The translations under genes were made by a program, and so were the position numbers. Of a stretch of 64,000 nucleotides of DNA, positions 8,903 to 19,762 are shown piece after piece. Below the pieces are notes generated by a model. That model saw only the letters and a program-made list of their open reading frames with translations, searched no databases and was not told where the DNA came from. The stretch's first letter is position 1; every line of letters starts with the position of its first letter. The stretch covers positions 1 through 64,000 of the forward strand of contig NZ_JAUZEE010000010.1 in assembly GCF_030705305.1 (NCBI RefSeq), in the 5' to 3' direction. Source of the stretch: Leptothrix discophora (lineage in GTDB: Bacteria > Pseudomonadota > Gammaproteobacteria > Burkholderiales > Burkholderiaceae_C).

Positions 8903-9316
8903 ATGAAATCAATGCAACGAGGCTTCACCCTCATCGAACTGATGATCGTCGTGGCGATCATCGGCATCCTGGCAGCCGTGGCGCTGCCCGCCTACCGCGA
9001 CTACACGCTGCGCGCGAAGGTCTCGGAACTGCTGCTGGCCGCCAGCTCGACCCGCACGGCGGTGACCGAGAACTCGCAGAACGCGGGTGCGACCAATGGC
9101 TCGGGCATCACCGCACCGGGCGCCGGCGGCAAGGTGGCCAGCGCGGCCGTCGATGCCAGCGGCAAGATCACCATCACGGGCGTGGCCAGCGAGTTCGGCG
9201 GTACCGCCGTGGTCGTCACGCTGAACCCGAGCTGGAATGCGGGTGCATCGACCGTGGTCTGGACCTGCGCGGTGTCGCCGACCAACCTCGAACCGTCGTC
9301 CTGCCGCCAGGACTGA
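8903..9316 (+). CDS. Type IV major pilin (PilA/PilE-like)
   Basis: This 137-aa prepilin begins [21 protein letters not shown], a classic class III prepilin signal. It has a 7-residue basic leader, cleavage after Gly7 by a PilD-type peptidase, methylated Phe1 and Glu5 of the mature form. A single hydrophobic helix is followed by a short globular domain. Two Cys near the C-terminus (WTC...SSC) form the disulfide-bonded D-region. The central stretch is rich in Ser, Thr, Ala and Gly and offers many O-glycosylation candidates. The protein ends in RQD, not Ser, so TfpO/PilO-type C-terminal Ser glycosylation is excluded and an internal site is needed. GGAGG lies 7 nt before the ATG. It has its own promoter and terminator, so it is monocistronic. 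Confidence 0.93.
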   Translation: MKSMQRGFTLIELMIVVAIIGILAAVALPAYRDYTLRAKVSELLLAASSTRTAVTENSQNAGATNGSGITAPGAGGKVASAAVDASGKITITGVASEFGGTAVVVTLNPSWNAGASTVVWTCAVSPTNLEPSSCRQD

Positions 9317-9359
9317 TCGACCGCCAGGCCGTCACGCACGGTCCGGCCCGATCCCCAGC

Positions 9360-9389
9360 AACGCCCCGGATGTCCTCCGGGGCGTTTTT
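9360..9389 (+). terminator. Rho-independent terminator of the pilin gene
   Basis: An 11-bp perfect stem (9360-9370 and 9376-9386, AACGCCCCGGA / TCCGGGGCGTT) with a 5-nt loop is followed by more Ts. It sits 43 nt after the pilin stop and touches the stop codon of the convergent gene. Confidence 0.9.
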
Positions 9390-11041
9390 CATGGCGAGGG
9401 CAAGGGCAAGGGCTTCACGCCGACCATGCGCATGTCCCGCATCGGCACATGCGTGAGCGCCTTCTCGGTCGTGATCGACACCAGGCCGACCCGCGTCAGC
9501 ACGTGGCGAAGCTCGGCCTCGGAATAGCACCAGCGATGCAGCATGTGGACGTCCTTGTGTCCCGGATCGCCGAACAGGCCCCACATCGTCAGCTGCACCG
9601 GCGCGGGCGTGCCAGCCGCCAGGTGGGCCTGGAAGATCGACAGGATCTTGTCCAGGCAGGGCAACTCCAGCACCAGGCGCCCGCCCGGCTTGAGCACCCG
9701 CAGCCATTCACGCAGGCAGGGCTCGACCTCCCAGTGCAGGATGTGTTCGAGCACGTGGTAGGCATGGACCTCGTCGGCATGTTCGTCCGGAAAGGGCAGC
9801 GTCTTCGTGATGTCGGCCACCACGTCGGGCGCGATGCCGGACCAGTTCTCGCCGAAGTCGACGTTGATGAAGCCGGCCATGTGGCGCGCGCCACAGCCCA
9901 GGTTGATGCGCACGCCGCCGGCAGGCGCATCCGCGGTCGACGTGGCCGCGTCGAACGGGACGGCGGAGAAGGCGTCCAGCCACGCCTGCGCGATGGCCGG
10001 CACGCTGCAACGCTGCTCGACGGCAGCCTGTCCGGCCAGCAGGGCTGCCTCGACCTGGTCGCCGTGGTTCATCCAGTGCCGCAGGCCTTCGACGGGATCG
10101 TCGACCAGGCTGACGTGCGCCGCCCACGGCTTGTAGGCTGGCAGGGGACTGGCCACCACGGCACGTCCGGCATGGATCGCGTCGGTCAGGCGGTTGGCGG
10201 TCTTCACCGCCTTGCGTGCGTCGTCCGGGTCGGACGGGATCAGCACGATGTCGCAGCGTTCGAGCGCCGCCCACTGGGTCGCCTCGTCCCAGGGCAGGCA
10301 TTCGGCCTTCAGACGGCCTTCGCTGGCGCGTTCGGCGGCCTCCAGCGCCGCGACGATCTGCGGCAGGGGCTGGGTCACGACCTGAAGCGACAGCGGGCAG
10401 GACGCGGCATGGGCGACCAGTCTCGGCAGCCAGGCCTGCATCGCGGCCCAGTTCACCGGATGGCCGTACCAGAGCAGCCGCAGCCGGTCGTCGGCCCGCT
10501 CGCCTGCGCGCCACCAGCGCACCCGCGATCCGGCCGGTTTCGACAGCCGGCGCACGCGCACCCGCCCGTGCGGCGAACCGAGCGGATCCCCCACGACATG
10601 CGCCGCGCGGCCACAGGCCGACATCAGCCGGGCGCGCATGGCCGTCGATCCCGCCACGTGGACCTGGGCCGCCTCGGCCAGTCCGCGCCAGTACGGCCCC
10701 TGCTGCGGATGGTCGAAGTGGTCGTCGTTGAAGTCGGCCACGACGTGCGCGCCTTGCGCCCTCGCCAGCCGCGCCTGGTCGAGCAGCCTCGCGGCACGCG
10801 CCTGGTAGCGAGCCATGTCGCCACCGGGCAGGAACTTGGCGATCACGACGATGTCCGCGACGGCCGGCCGGTCGCTCGCCAGCCAGGCATCCAGCTCGAT
10901 GAAGTCGACCTCGTGCCCGAGGTCACGCAGTCCCTCGGCCGGCAGGATGACCCGGTAGCGATGCGACGCGAGCGGGGACGTGTGGCCGCCCTGCCCGTCC
11001 GGCCTCAAGCCTTCGACGATCCAGGCGATGCGCCGGCCCAT
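9389..11041 (-). CDS. Fusion of a glycosyltransferase-like domain and a SAM-dependent methyltransferase
   Basis: This 550-aa protein has two parts. The N-terminal half (about 1-345) looks like a GT-B/GT4-type fold: it starts MGRRIAWIVEGLRP, has a VADFNDDHFDHP stretch and LRLLWYGHPVNW opening the second Rossmann half. The C-terminal part (from about 375) is a class I methyltransferase of the Methyltransf_11 type with INLGCGARHMAGFINVDF, PFPDEHADEVHAYHVLEH and LRVLKPGGRLVLELP. Such fusions may add and methylate a terminal sugar. The frame is open to 11110, but the ATG at 11041 begins the Rossmann strand. It lies 7 nt after the stop of the upstream gene, so the two form an operon. Convergent with the pilin gene. 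Substrate unknown. Confidence 0.8.
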   Translation of the reverse strand: MGRRIAWIVEGLRPDGQGGHTSPLASHRYRVILPAEGLRDLGHEVDFIELDAWLASDRPAVADIVVIAKFLPGGDMARYQARAARLLDQARLARAQGAHVVADFNDDHFDHPQQGPYWRGLAEAAQVHVAGSTAMRARLMSACGRAAHVVGDPLGSPHGRVRVRRLSKPAGSRVRWWRAGERADDRLRLLWYGHPVNWAAMQAWLPRLVAHAASCPLSLQVVTQPLPQIVAALEAAERASEGRLKAECLPWDEATQWAALERCDIVLIPSDPDDARKAVKTANRLTDAIHAGRAVVASPLPAYKPWAAHVSLVDDPVEGLRHWMNHGDQVEAALLAGQAAVEQRCSVPAIAQAWLDAFSAVPFDAATSTADAPAGGVRINLGCGARHMAGFINVDFGENWSGIAPDVVADITKTLPFPDEHADEVHAYHVLEHILHWEVEPCLREWLRVLKPGGRLVLELPCLDKILSIFQAHLAAGTPAPVQLTMWGLFGDPGHKDVHMLHRWCYSEAELRHVLTRVGLVSITTEKALTHVPMRDMRMVGVKPLPLPSP

Positions 11042-11048
11042 GGCGTGC

Positions 11049-11729
11049 TCAGCCACGCCGCTGATCCACCCGCAGCATCGCCTCCCGCTCGCGCTGCCAC
11101 GCCGGGCCATGCTCGCAGTCCACGTACTCGTGGAAATACGGGCCGCCGATGGTGAAATGGACGTTGGCAGCGTCCTCGCGCGGCGCGTCGTAGCCGACCA
11201 GGTGGTTCCAGGTGGCGGGCAGCGCGCCGATCTCGGCGTCGTCGGCCAGCCACTTGAACTGGTGCAGTTCGAGGCCGCTGGCGGTGTTGACGTAGTCGGG
11301 CGTCAGCGCGCGGCAGCGGGCGTTGTTGAACAGCATGACGCTGGACCAGTTCTTCTTGCCGTAGGCCGACTGCGGCGCGCCGAGGAACTTGACGGTCTCG
11401 GCCGGGCGGTGGTCGTGCTGCACGCACATCACCGCATGGCGCTCGTCGCGCAGGGCCCAGAGTCCGGCGATGTCGGTGCGCACCAGCATGTCGCAGTCCA
11501 TGAACAGCGACCAGCCCTCGTAGCCGCTGAGGTGCGGCACCAGGAAGCGCGAGAACGAGAAGTCGGTCGACTGCAGCGGATTGCGCTCGCGCCACATCAG
11601 GCCCTGCAGGTTGTCCAGCGCCAGCGGGACGAAGGCGACCGGCTGGCTGGCACGCGCCAGGATGCTGTGCGTCAGCACATGCCAGGCGACGGTCTCGCGC
11701 GGGTCGTAGCCGATGAAGATGCGGATCAT
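11049..11729 (-). CDS. Small GT-A glycosyltransferase with DxD motif (GT8-like)
   Basis: This 226-aa soluble protein starts MIRIFIGYDPRE and carries FMDCDMLV, a DxD metal/nucleotide-sugar motif (Asp78, Asp80), after an SFSRFLVP segment. That order fits the small GT8-like glycosyltransferases found in surface-polysaccharide clusters. A conserved WNHLVGYD follows near 190, which in related proteins closes the active site. The frame runs up to 11795, but the first 22 residues do not resemble the family, so the ATG at 11729 is chosen. First gene of a two-gene operon with the glycosyltransferase-methyltransferase fusion. Likely cytoplasmic, transferring a sugar to a lipid-linked glycan; the substrate is unknown. 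Confidence 0.75.
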   Translation of the reverse strand: MIRIFIGYDPRETVAWHVLTHSILARASQPVAFVPLALDNLQGLMWRERNPLQSTDFSFSRFLVPHLSGYEGWSLFMDCDMLVRTDIAGLWALRDERHAVMCVQHDHRPAETVKFLGAPQSAYGKKNWSSVMLFNNARCRALTPDYVNTASGLELHQFKWLADDAEIGALPATWNHLVGYDAPREDAANVHFTIGGPYFHEYVDCEHGPAWQREREAMLRVDQRRG

Positions 11730-11782
11730 GGTGCGGCTCTTGCTCAGGTGTTCCGACGTGGAGAGGCACTCTAGCAGCGTCA

Positions 11783-11806
11783 ATCCGGCCGGCACCTAGG
11801 CCGGAT
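11783..11806. promoter_or_regulatory. Inverted repeat in a divergent intergenic region
   Basis: ATCCGGCC at 11783-11790 and GGCCGGAT at 11799-11806 form a perfect 8-bp inverted repeat with an 8-nt spacer. It lies between the divergent glycosyltransferase and peptide-transporter genes. It could be an operator or an RNA hairpin; nothing else identifies the binding protein. Confidence 0.35.
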
Positions 11807-11860
11807 CAAGGGCTCGCTGGGTATCCTCGCGACTCGATCGTTGACCAGGGAATCAAGACC

Positions 11861-13441
11861 ATGAAGTTCCGCATCGCTCTGATCGCCGCCGCCGCCGGCC
11901 TCGCCGCACTGGCCTCGACCGGCCTGCAGGCCAAGACCTTCAAGTGGACCAGCGCCGCCGACATCCCGACCTGGGACGTGCACTCGCAGAACAACGCGCT
12001 GGCCAACGGCATCCATGCCGCCGTCTACGAATCCCTCGTCTACTACAACAGCCGCACCTTCAAGCCCGAGCCGGTGCTGGCCACGGCCTGGAAGCAGGTC
12101 ACGCCGACGCAGCTGCGGCTGACGCTGCGCAGTGGCGTGAAGTTCCACGACGGCTCGCCCTTCACCGCCGACGACGCGGTGTTCTCGCTCGAACGGGCGA
12201 TGGCCAAGACCTCGAATTTCGCGGTCTACGCGCAGGGCATCGACCGGGTCGTGAAGGTCGACGCCGGCACGATCGACATCTTCACCAAGGACCCCAACCC
12301 GGTGCTGCTCAACCAGCTCACCGAGCTGCGCATGATGAGCAAGGCCTGGGCCGAGAAGAACAACTCGCTCGCGCCCAAGGACATCAAGACGCCGGAGGAG
12401 AACTTCGCCCACCGCAACGCCAACGGCACCGGGCCGTTCCAGCTGGTGTCCTGGCAGCCCGACCAGAAGCTGGTCCTCAAGCGCAACACCGCCTGGTGGG
12501 GCAAGGCCGACGGCAACGTGACCGAGGTGGTCTACACGCCGGTCAAGTCGGTCGCTACGCGCATGGCCGCGCTGCTGTCCGGCGAGGTCGACTTCGTGCT
12601 CGACCCGAGCCCGCAGGACCTCGTGCGGGTGCGCGGCGACAGCGCGCTGAAGGTCATCGACGGCCTGGAGAACCGCACCATCTTCCTCGGCATGGACCAG
12701 TTCCGCGACGAGCTGCCCGGCAGCGACGTGAAGGGCAAGAACCCGCTCAAGGACGTGCGGGTTCGGCGTGCGCTGTACCAGGCCATCGACATGGACAGCA
12801 TCGCCCGCGTGACGCTGCGCGGGCTGGGCCAGCCGACCGGCACGCTGATCGCGCCGCAGGTCAACGGCTGGACCCAGGCCCTGGACAAGCGCCTGCCCTT
12901 CGACCCGAAGGCCTCGCAGAAGCTGCTGGCCGAGGCCGGCTACCCGAACGGCTTCGAGGTCGACTTCGCCTGCCCGAACAACCGCTACATCAACGACGAG
13001 CAGATCTGCCAGGCCATCGCCTCGATGTGGACCCGCGTCGGCGTCAAGGCCAAGCTGCGCACGCAGCCGCTGGCGACCTACTTCCCGATGATCCAGCGCT
13101 ACGAGGCCAGCATCTACATGCTGGGCTGGGGCGTGCCGACCTTCGATGCGCTCTACAGCCTGCAGTCGCTGGTGCGTTCGGTCGGCGCGGGCGGCGACGG
13201 CAACTACAACGTCGGGCGTTACTCCAACCCGCAGGTCGACGCGATGGTCGAGCGGACCAAGAAGGAGACCGACCTCAAGCTGCGCACCGAGCTGCTGAGC
13301 AAGGCGCTGCAGCTGCAGGCCGACGACGTCTCGCACCTGCCGCTGCACAACCAGGTCATCCCGTGGGCGATGAAGAAGAACATCGACGTGGTGCACCGGG
13401 CCGACAACCGGCTCGACTGGCGGCTGATCAAGGTCAACTGA
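11861..13441 (+). CDS. ABC transporter substrate-binding protein, SBP_bac_5 (dipeptide/oligopeptide) family
   Basis: This 526-aa periplasmic binding protein has a Sec signal peptide ending at about LQA-KTF (residues 1-24). It then shows family features: LVYYNSRTFKPEPVLATAW, LRSGVKFHDGSPFTADDAVFSLER and PLHNQVIPWAMKKNIDVV near the end. SBP_bac_5 proteins bind di- or oligopeptides, nickel, glutathione or opines; the ligand cannot be told here. Length is normal for the family. First gene of a tight five-gene operon with two permeases and two ATPases, the Dpp/Opp layout. Confidence 0.92.
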   Translation: MKFRIALIAAAAGLAALASTGLQAKTFKWTSAADIPTWDVHSQNNALANGIHAAVYESLVYYNSRTFKPEPVLATAWKQVTPTQLRLTLRSGVKFHDGSPFTADDAVFSLERAMAKTSNFAVYAQGIDRVVKVDAGTIDIFTKDPNPVLLNQLTELRMMSKAWAEKNNSLAPKDIKTPEENFAHRNANGTGPFQLVSWQPDQKLVLKRNTAWWGKADGNVTEVVYTPVKSVATRMAALLSGEVDFVLDPSPQDLVRVRGDSALKVIDGLENRTIFLGMDQFRDELPGSDVKGKNPLKDVRVRRALYQAIDMDSIARVTLRGLGQPTGTLIAPQVNGWTQALDKRLPFDPKASQKLLAEAGYPNGFEVDFACPNNRYINDEQICQAIASMWTRVGVKAKLRTQPLATYFPMIQRYEASIYMLGWGVPTFDALYSLQSLVRSVGAGGDGNYNVGRYSNPQVDAMVERTKKETDLKLRTELLSKALQLQADDVSHLPLHNQVIPWAMKKNIDVVHRADNRLDWRLIKVN

Positions 13442-13463
13442 ACGCGGCCGGCACGACGCGCCG

Positions 13464-14444
13464 ATGCTGGCCTTCATCCTGCGCCGCCTGGCCCAGGCCC
13501 TCGTCGTGATGGCGGTGGTCGCGGCGGTTGCCTTCGCGCTGTTCCAGTACGTCGGCGACCCGGTGACCTTCCTGCTCGGGCAGGACGCGACGCCGGAAGA
13601 GCGCGCCCGCATCCGCAGCGAGCTGGGCCTGGACCGGCCGGTGCTGGTGCAGTTCGGCCACTTCGTCTGGAACGCGCTGCACGGCGAGTTCGGCATGAGC
13701 CTGCGCCAGGGCGTGAAGGTCTCGCAGCTGTTCGCCGAACGCCTGCCCGCGACGCTGGAGCTGGCCTTCGTCGCGGCGGCGCTGGCCTTGCTGGTGGGCG
13801 TGCCGATGGGCGTCTACGCGGCGCTGCGGCGCGGCACCTGGCTGGCGCAGGTCTTCATGACGGTCTCGCTGCTGGGCGTGTCGCTGCCGACCTTCTTCAT
13901 CGGCATCCTCCTGATCCTGGTGTTCGCGGTGAACCTGGGCTGGTTCCCGAGCTTCGGCCGCGGCACGCTGGTCGACCTGGGCGGCTGGAAGACCGGGCTG
14001 CTGACGCTCAAGGGCTGGCACCACATCACGCTGCCGGCGCTGACGCTGGCGGTCTTCCAGCTCACGCTGATCATGCGGCTGGTGCGTGCGGAGATGCTGG
14101 AGGTGCTGCGCAGCGACTACATCAAGTTCGCCCGTGCCCGCGGCCTGAGCGACCGCGCCGTGCACTTCGGCCATGCGCTGCGCAACACGCTGGTGCCGGT
14201 CATCACGATCACCGGGCTGCAGCTGGGCGGCCTGATCGCCTTCGCCATCATCACCGAGACGGTGTTCCAGTGGCCCGGCATGGGCCTGCTGTTCATCCAG
14301 GCGGTCTCGTTCGCCGATGTGCCGGTGATGGCGGCCTACCTGTGCCTGATCGCACTGATCTTCGTGGTCATCAACCTGGTGGTCGACCTGCTCTACGTGG
14401 CCGTCGACCCGCGCCTGCGGCTGGACGGCCGCAGCGGCCATTGA
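13464..14444 (+). CDS. ABC transporter permease, DppB/OppB type
   Basis: This 326-aa inner-membrane permease has six TM segments. The N-terminal MLAFILRRLAQALVVMAVV is typical of DppB/NikB, and the BPD_transp_1 domain carries the cytoplasmic EAA loop (YIKFARARGLSDRAVHFGHA) that docks the ATPase. Family signatures PATLELAFVAA and FQWPGMGLLFIQAV are present. It starts 22 nt after the binding-protein gene and forms the channel with the next permease. Confidence 0.93.
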   Translation: MLAFILRRLAQALVVMAVVAAVAFALFQYVGDPVTFLLGQDATPEERARIRSELGLDRPVLVQFGHFVWNALHGEFGMSLRQGVKVSQLFAERLPATLELAFVAAALALLVGVPMGVYAALRRGTWLAQVFMTVSLLGVSLPTFFIGILLILVFAVNLGWFPSFGRGTLVDLGGWKTGLLTLKGWHHITLPALTLAVFQLTLIMRLVRAEMLEVLRSDYIKFARARGLSDRAVHFGHALRNTLVPVITITGLQLGGLIAFAIITETVFQWPGMGLLFIQAVSFADVPVMAAYLCLIALIFVVINLVVDLLYVAVDPRLRLDGRSGH

Positions 14445-14463
14445 CCGAGCAAGGACCGACGCC

Positions 14464-15375
14464 GTGATCGCCACCCTGCGCCGCTGGTTCGCCAGCGACA
14501 TCGGCCACAGCTTCCGGCACACGCCCAGCGCGCTGGTCGCCGCGCTGATCGCGCTGGCCTGCCTGGTCGGCGCCCTCGGCGCGCCGTGGCTGGCGCCACA
14601 CGACCCCTTCGACCTGGGCACCCTCGAACTGGCCAACGCGCGCCTGCCGCCGGCCTGGCAGGACGGCGGCAGGCCGACCTTCCCGCTGGGCACCGACAAC
14701 CAGGGCCGCGACATCCTGTCGGCGCTGATGTACGGCGCGCGGATCTCGCTGGTCGTGGGACTGGCCTCGGTAGCGCTGTCGGTGCTGGTGGGCGTCACGC
14801 TGGGCCTGCTGGCCGGCTTCCTCGGCGGCTGGGTCGACGCGCTGCTGATGCGGCTGTGCGACGTGATGCTGTCCTTCCCGGCCATCCTGGTCGCGCTGCT
14901 GATCGCCGGCGTCGGCCGGGCGCTGTTCCCGAACGCGCACGACGGCCTGGCCTTCGGCGTGCTGATCCTGTCGATCACGCTGACCGGCTGGGTGCAGTAC
15001 GCCCGCACGGTGCGCGGCTCCACGCTGGTCGAGCGGCAGAAGGAATACGTGCAGGCCGCGCGGGTCACCGGCGTGGCGCCGCTGGCCATCATGCGCCGGC
15101 ATGTGCTGCCCAACGTGCTCGGGCCGGTGCTGGTGCTGGCCACCATCCAGGTCGCCACGGCCATCATCACCGAGGCGACGCTGTCTTTCCTGGGCGTGGG
15201 CGCGCCACCGACCTCGCCGTCGCTGGGCACGCTGATCCGCATCGGCAACGACTACCTGTTCTCGGGCGAGTGGTGGATCACGATCTTTCCCGGCCTGATG
15301 CTGGTGCTGATCGCGTTGTCGGTGAACCTGCTGGGCGACTGGCTGCGCGATGCACTCAACCCGAGGCTGCACTGA
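14464..15375 (+). CDS. ABC transporter permease, DppC/OppC type
   Basis: This 303-aa permease has an N-terminal OppC_N-like segment (FRHTPSALVAALIALACLVG) and a BPD_transp_1 domain. The characteristic GTDNQGRDILSALMYGARISL lies at about 78-98, the EAA loop (YVQAARVTGVAPLAIMRRHVLPN) follows, and LSFLGVGAPP lies near the end. The start is GTG at 14464, 19 nt after the previous stop; no ATG in frame is nearer. It pairs with the DppB-type permease. Confidence 0.93.
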   Translation: MIATLRRWFASDIGHSFRHTPSALVAALIALACLVGALGAPWLAPHDPFDLGTLELANARLPPAWQDGGRPTFPLGTDNQGRDILSALMYGARISLVVGLASVALSVLVGVTLGLLAGFLGGWVDALLMRLCDVMLSFPAILVALLIAGVGRALFPNAHDGLAFGVLILSITLTGWVQYARTVRGSTLVERQKEYVQAARVTGVAPLAIMRRHVLPNVLGPVLVLATIQVATAIITEATLSFLGVGAPPTSPSLGTLIRIGNDYLFSGEWWITIFPGLMLVLIALSVNLLGDWLRDALNPRLH

Positions 15376-15376
15376 G

Positions 15377-16374
15377 ATGACCCGCCTGCCCGCCGCCCCG
15401 CTGCTGCAGGTCGAGGACCTGGTGGTCGAGTTCCCCGGTCGACGCGGCACGCTGCGCGCGCTCGACGGCGTGTCCTTCGAGCTGGCGCCGGGCGAGATCC
15501 TCGGCATGGTCGGCGAGTCCGGTGCCGGCAAGTCGCTGACCGGCGCGGCGGTGATCGGCCTGCTGGAGCCACCCGGGCGCATCGCCGGCGGGCGCATCCT
15601 GCTGCGCGGCGAGCGCATCGACGACCTGCCGCCCGAGCGGCTGCGGCGCATCCGCGGCAAGCGCATCGGCGCGATCTTCCAGGACCCGCTGACCTCGCTG
15701 AACCCGCTCTACACGGTCGGCCGGCAGCTGGTCGAGACCCTGCGCACCCACCTGCCGCTGAACGCGGTGCAGGCGCGAGAGCGGGCCATCGAGCTGCTGC
15801 GCGACACCGGCATCCCGGCGCCCGAACAGCGCATCGACCACCACCCGCACCAGTTCTCCGGCGGCATGCGCCAGCGCGTGGTGATCGCCCTGGCGCTGGC
15901 CGCCGAGCCCGAGCTGATCGTGGCCGACGAGCCGACCACGGCGCTGGACGTGTCGATCCAGGCCCAGATCATCGGCCTGCTGCGCACCGTCTGCCGCCAG
16001 CGCGGCGCGGCCGTGCTGCTGATCACGCACGACATGGGCGTGATCGCCGAGACCTGCGACCGCGTCGCGGTGATGTATGCCGGTCGCATCGCCGAGATCG
16101 GCCCGGTCGCCTCGGTGATCCACCGCCCGGCGCATCCCTACACCGCCGGGCTGATGGCCTGCATCCCCGACATGGGCCGCCCGCCGCTGGAACGGCTGAA
16201 CCAGATCGACGGCGCGATGCCGCGCCTGAACGCGATTCCCACCGGCTGCGCCTACCACCCGCGTTGCCCGCAGGCCGCCGGCGACACCCGCTGCACCCGC
16301 GAACGCCCGCCGCTGATGCCAGCCGGCGAGACCCGCGCGGCCTGCTGGTTGCAGGCCCAGGCTGGAGAGCCCCG

Positions 16375-16378
<4 letters not shown>
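15377..16378 (+). CDS. ABC transporter ATP-binding protein, DppD/OppD type
   Basis: This 333-aa ATPase shows Walker A GESGAGKS (about 46-53), the signature FSGGMRQR, Walker [13 protein letters not shown] and the switch His in LLITHDMGV. The C-terminal oligo_HPY segment has [11 protein letters not shown], as in peptide importers. The ATG at 15377 lies 1 nt after the stop of the permease gene. The upstream in-frame start at 15350 would lie inside the permease. The next gene overlaps the end by 4 nt, implying translational coupling. Confidence 0.93.
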
Positions 16379-17376
<998 letters not shown>

Positions 17377-17431
17377 CTGCCCCCGGCTGCGGCTTGGGGC
17401 GGCCCGGCGCTCGGCCGACGAAGCAAGCATG

Positions 17432-17465
17432 AAAAAAGGCCTGCGACATCGCTGTCGCAGGCCTT
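17432..17465 (-). terminator. Rho-independent terminator of groES-groEL
   Basis: A 13-bp perfect stem (17436-17448 and 17453-17465, AAGGCCTGCGACA / TGTCGCAGGCCTT) has a 4-nt loop. Read on the minus strand it is followed by six Ts. It lies 44 nt after the groEL stop. Confidence 0.93.
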
Positions 17466-17508
17466 CAGGCTGCCGGGCAGGCGACGGGGCCCGAGGGCCC
17501 CGCGGACA

Positions 17509-19176
<1,668 letters not shown>

Positions 19177-19289
19177 TCATCTCGAAGGGAAGCCGGGCCT
19201 GATCCGGGTCTCCCGGTCAGGTCCGAGCCCCCTCGGGGGGTAGCGAGGATCGCGGCACCGCCGCGACCACAGCCTGGGGGCTTGAAGGC

Positions 19290-19580
19290 TTATTTCTGGA
19301 CGACGGCGAAGAGGTCCTCTTCGCGCATGACCAGCAACTCTTCGCCATCGACCTTGACGGTCTGGCCGCTGTACTTGCCGAACAGGACGCGGTCACCGAC
19401 CGACACGTTCAGGGCGATGAAATCACCCTTGTCGTTGCGCTTGCCCGGGCCGACGGCCAGCACTTCGCCTTGGTCAGGCTTCTCGGCGGCGTTGTCGGGG
19501 ATGATGATGCCCAGGGCGGTCTTGGTCTCGTTCTCGAGGCGCTTGACGATCACGCGATCGTGCAGGGGACGAAGCTTCAT
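19290..19580 (-). CDS. groES: Co-chaperonin GroES (10 kDa)
   Basis: This 96-aa heptameric lid of GroEL starts [16 protein letters not shown] and carries the mobile-loop region ([14 protein letters not shown]) and [29 protein letters not shown] precedes the ATG. First gene of the heat-shock operon with groEL. Confidence 0.98.
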   Translation of the reverse strand: MKLRPLHDRVIVKRLENETKTALGIIIPDNAAEKPDQGEVLAVGPGKRNDKGDFIALNVSVGDRVLFGKYSGQTVKVDGEELLVMREEDLFAVVQK

Positions 19581-19685
19581 TGCATCTCCTTGGAGTCGTA
19601 CAGGGTGCGGTGGGTCGGTGCGCAGGACGCGAACCGGGGTAACGCGTTCGACTTCGGGGCGGGCCGGAGAGGCCTCCTGAAGTCG

Positions 19686-19712
19686 CTAGCACTCACCGAT
19701 GTCGAGTGCTAA
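19686..19712 (-). promoter_or_regulatory. CIRCE operator (HrcA binding site) of groES-groEL
   Basis: On the minus strand the site reads TTAGCACTC, nine nt, GAGTGCTAG. This is the CIRCE inverted repeat with one mismatch in the last base. It lies ten nt downstream of the -10 box, where HrcA would block transcription. hrcA itself is not in the window. Confidence 0.95.
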
Positions 19713-19721
19713 CGGAGTCAG

Positions 19722-19749
19722 ATTATAGGAACGGTCTTCGGCGTTTCAA
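19722..19749 (-). promoter_or_regulatory. groES promoter, sigma-70 with sigma-32-like features
   Basis: TTGAAA (19744-19749), 16 nt, TATAAT (19722-19727) read on the minus strand. The wider -35 is CTTGAAA and the -10 is CCTATAAT, which also resemble the heat-shock sigma-32 consensus. The site is followed directly by CIRCE, so both activation and HrcA repression are likely. Confidence 0.85.
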
Positions 19750-19762
19750 GTGCCGGGGATGT

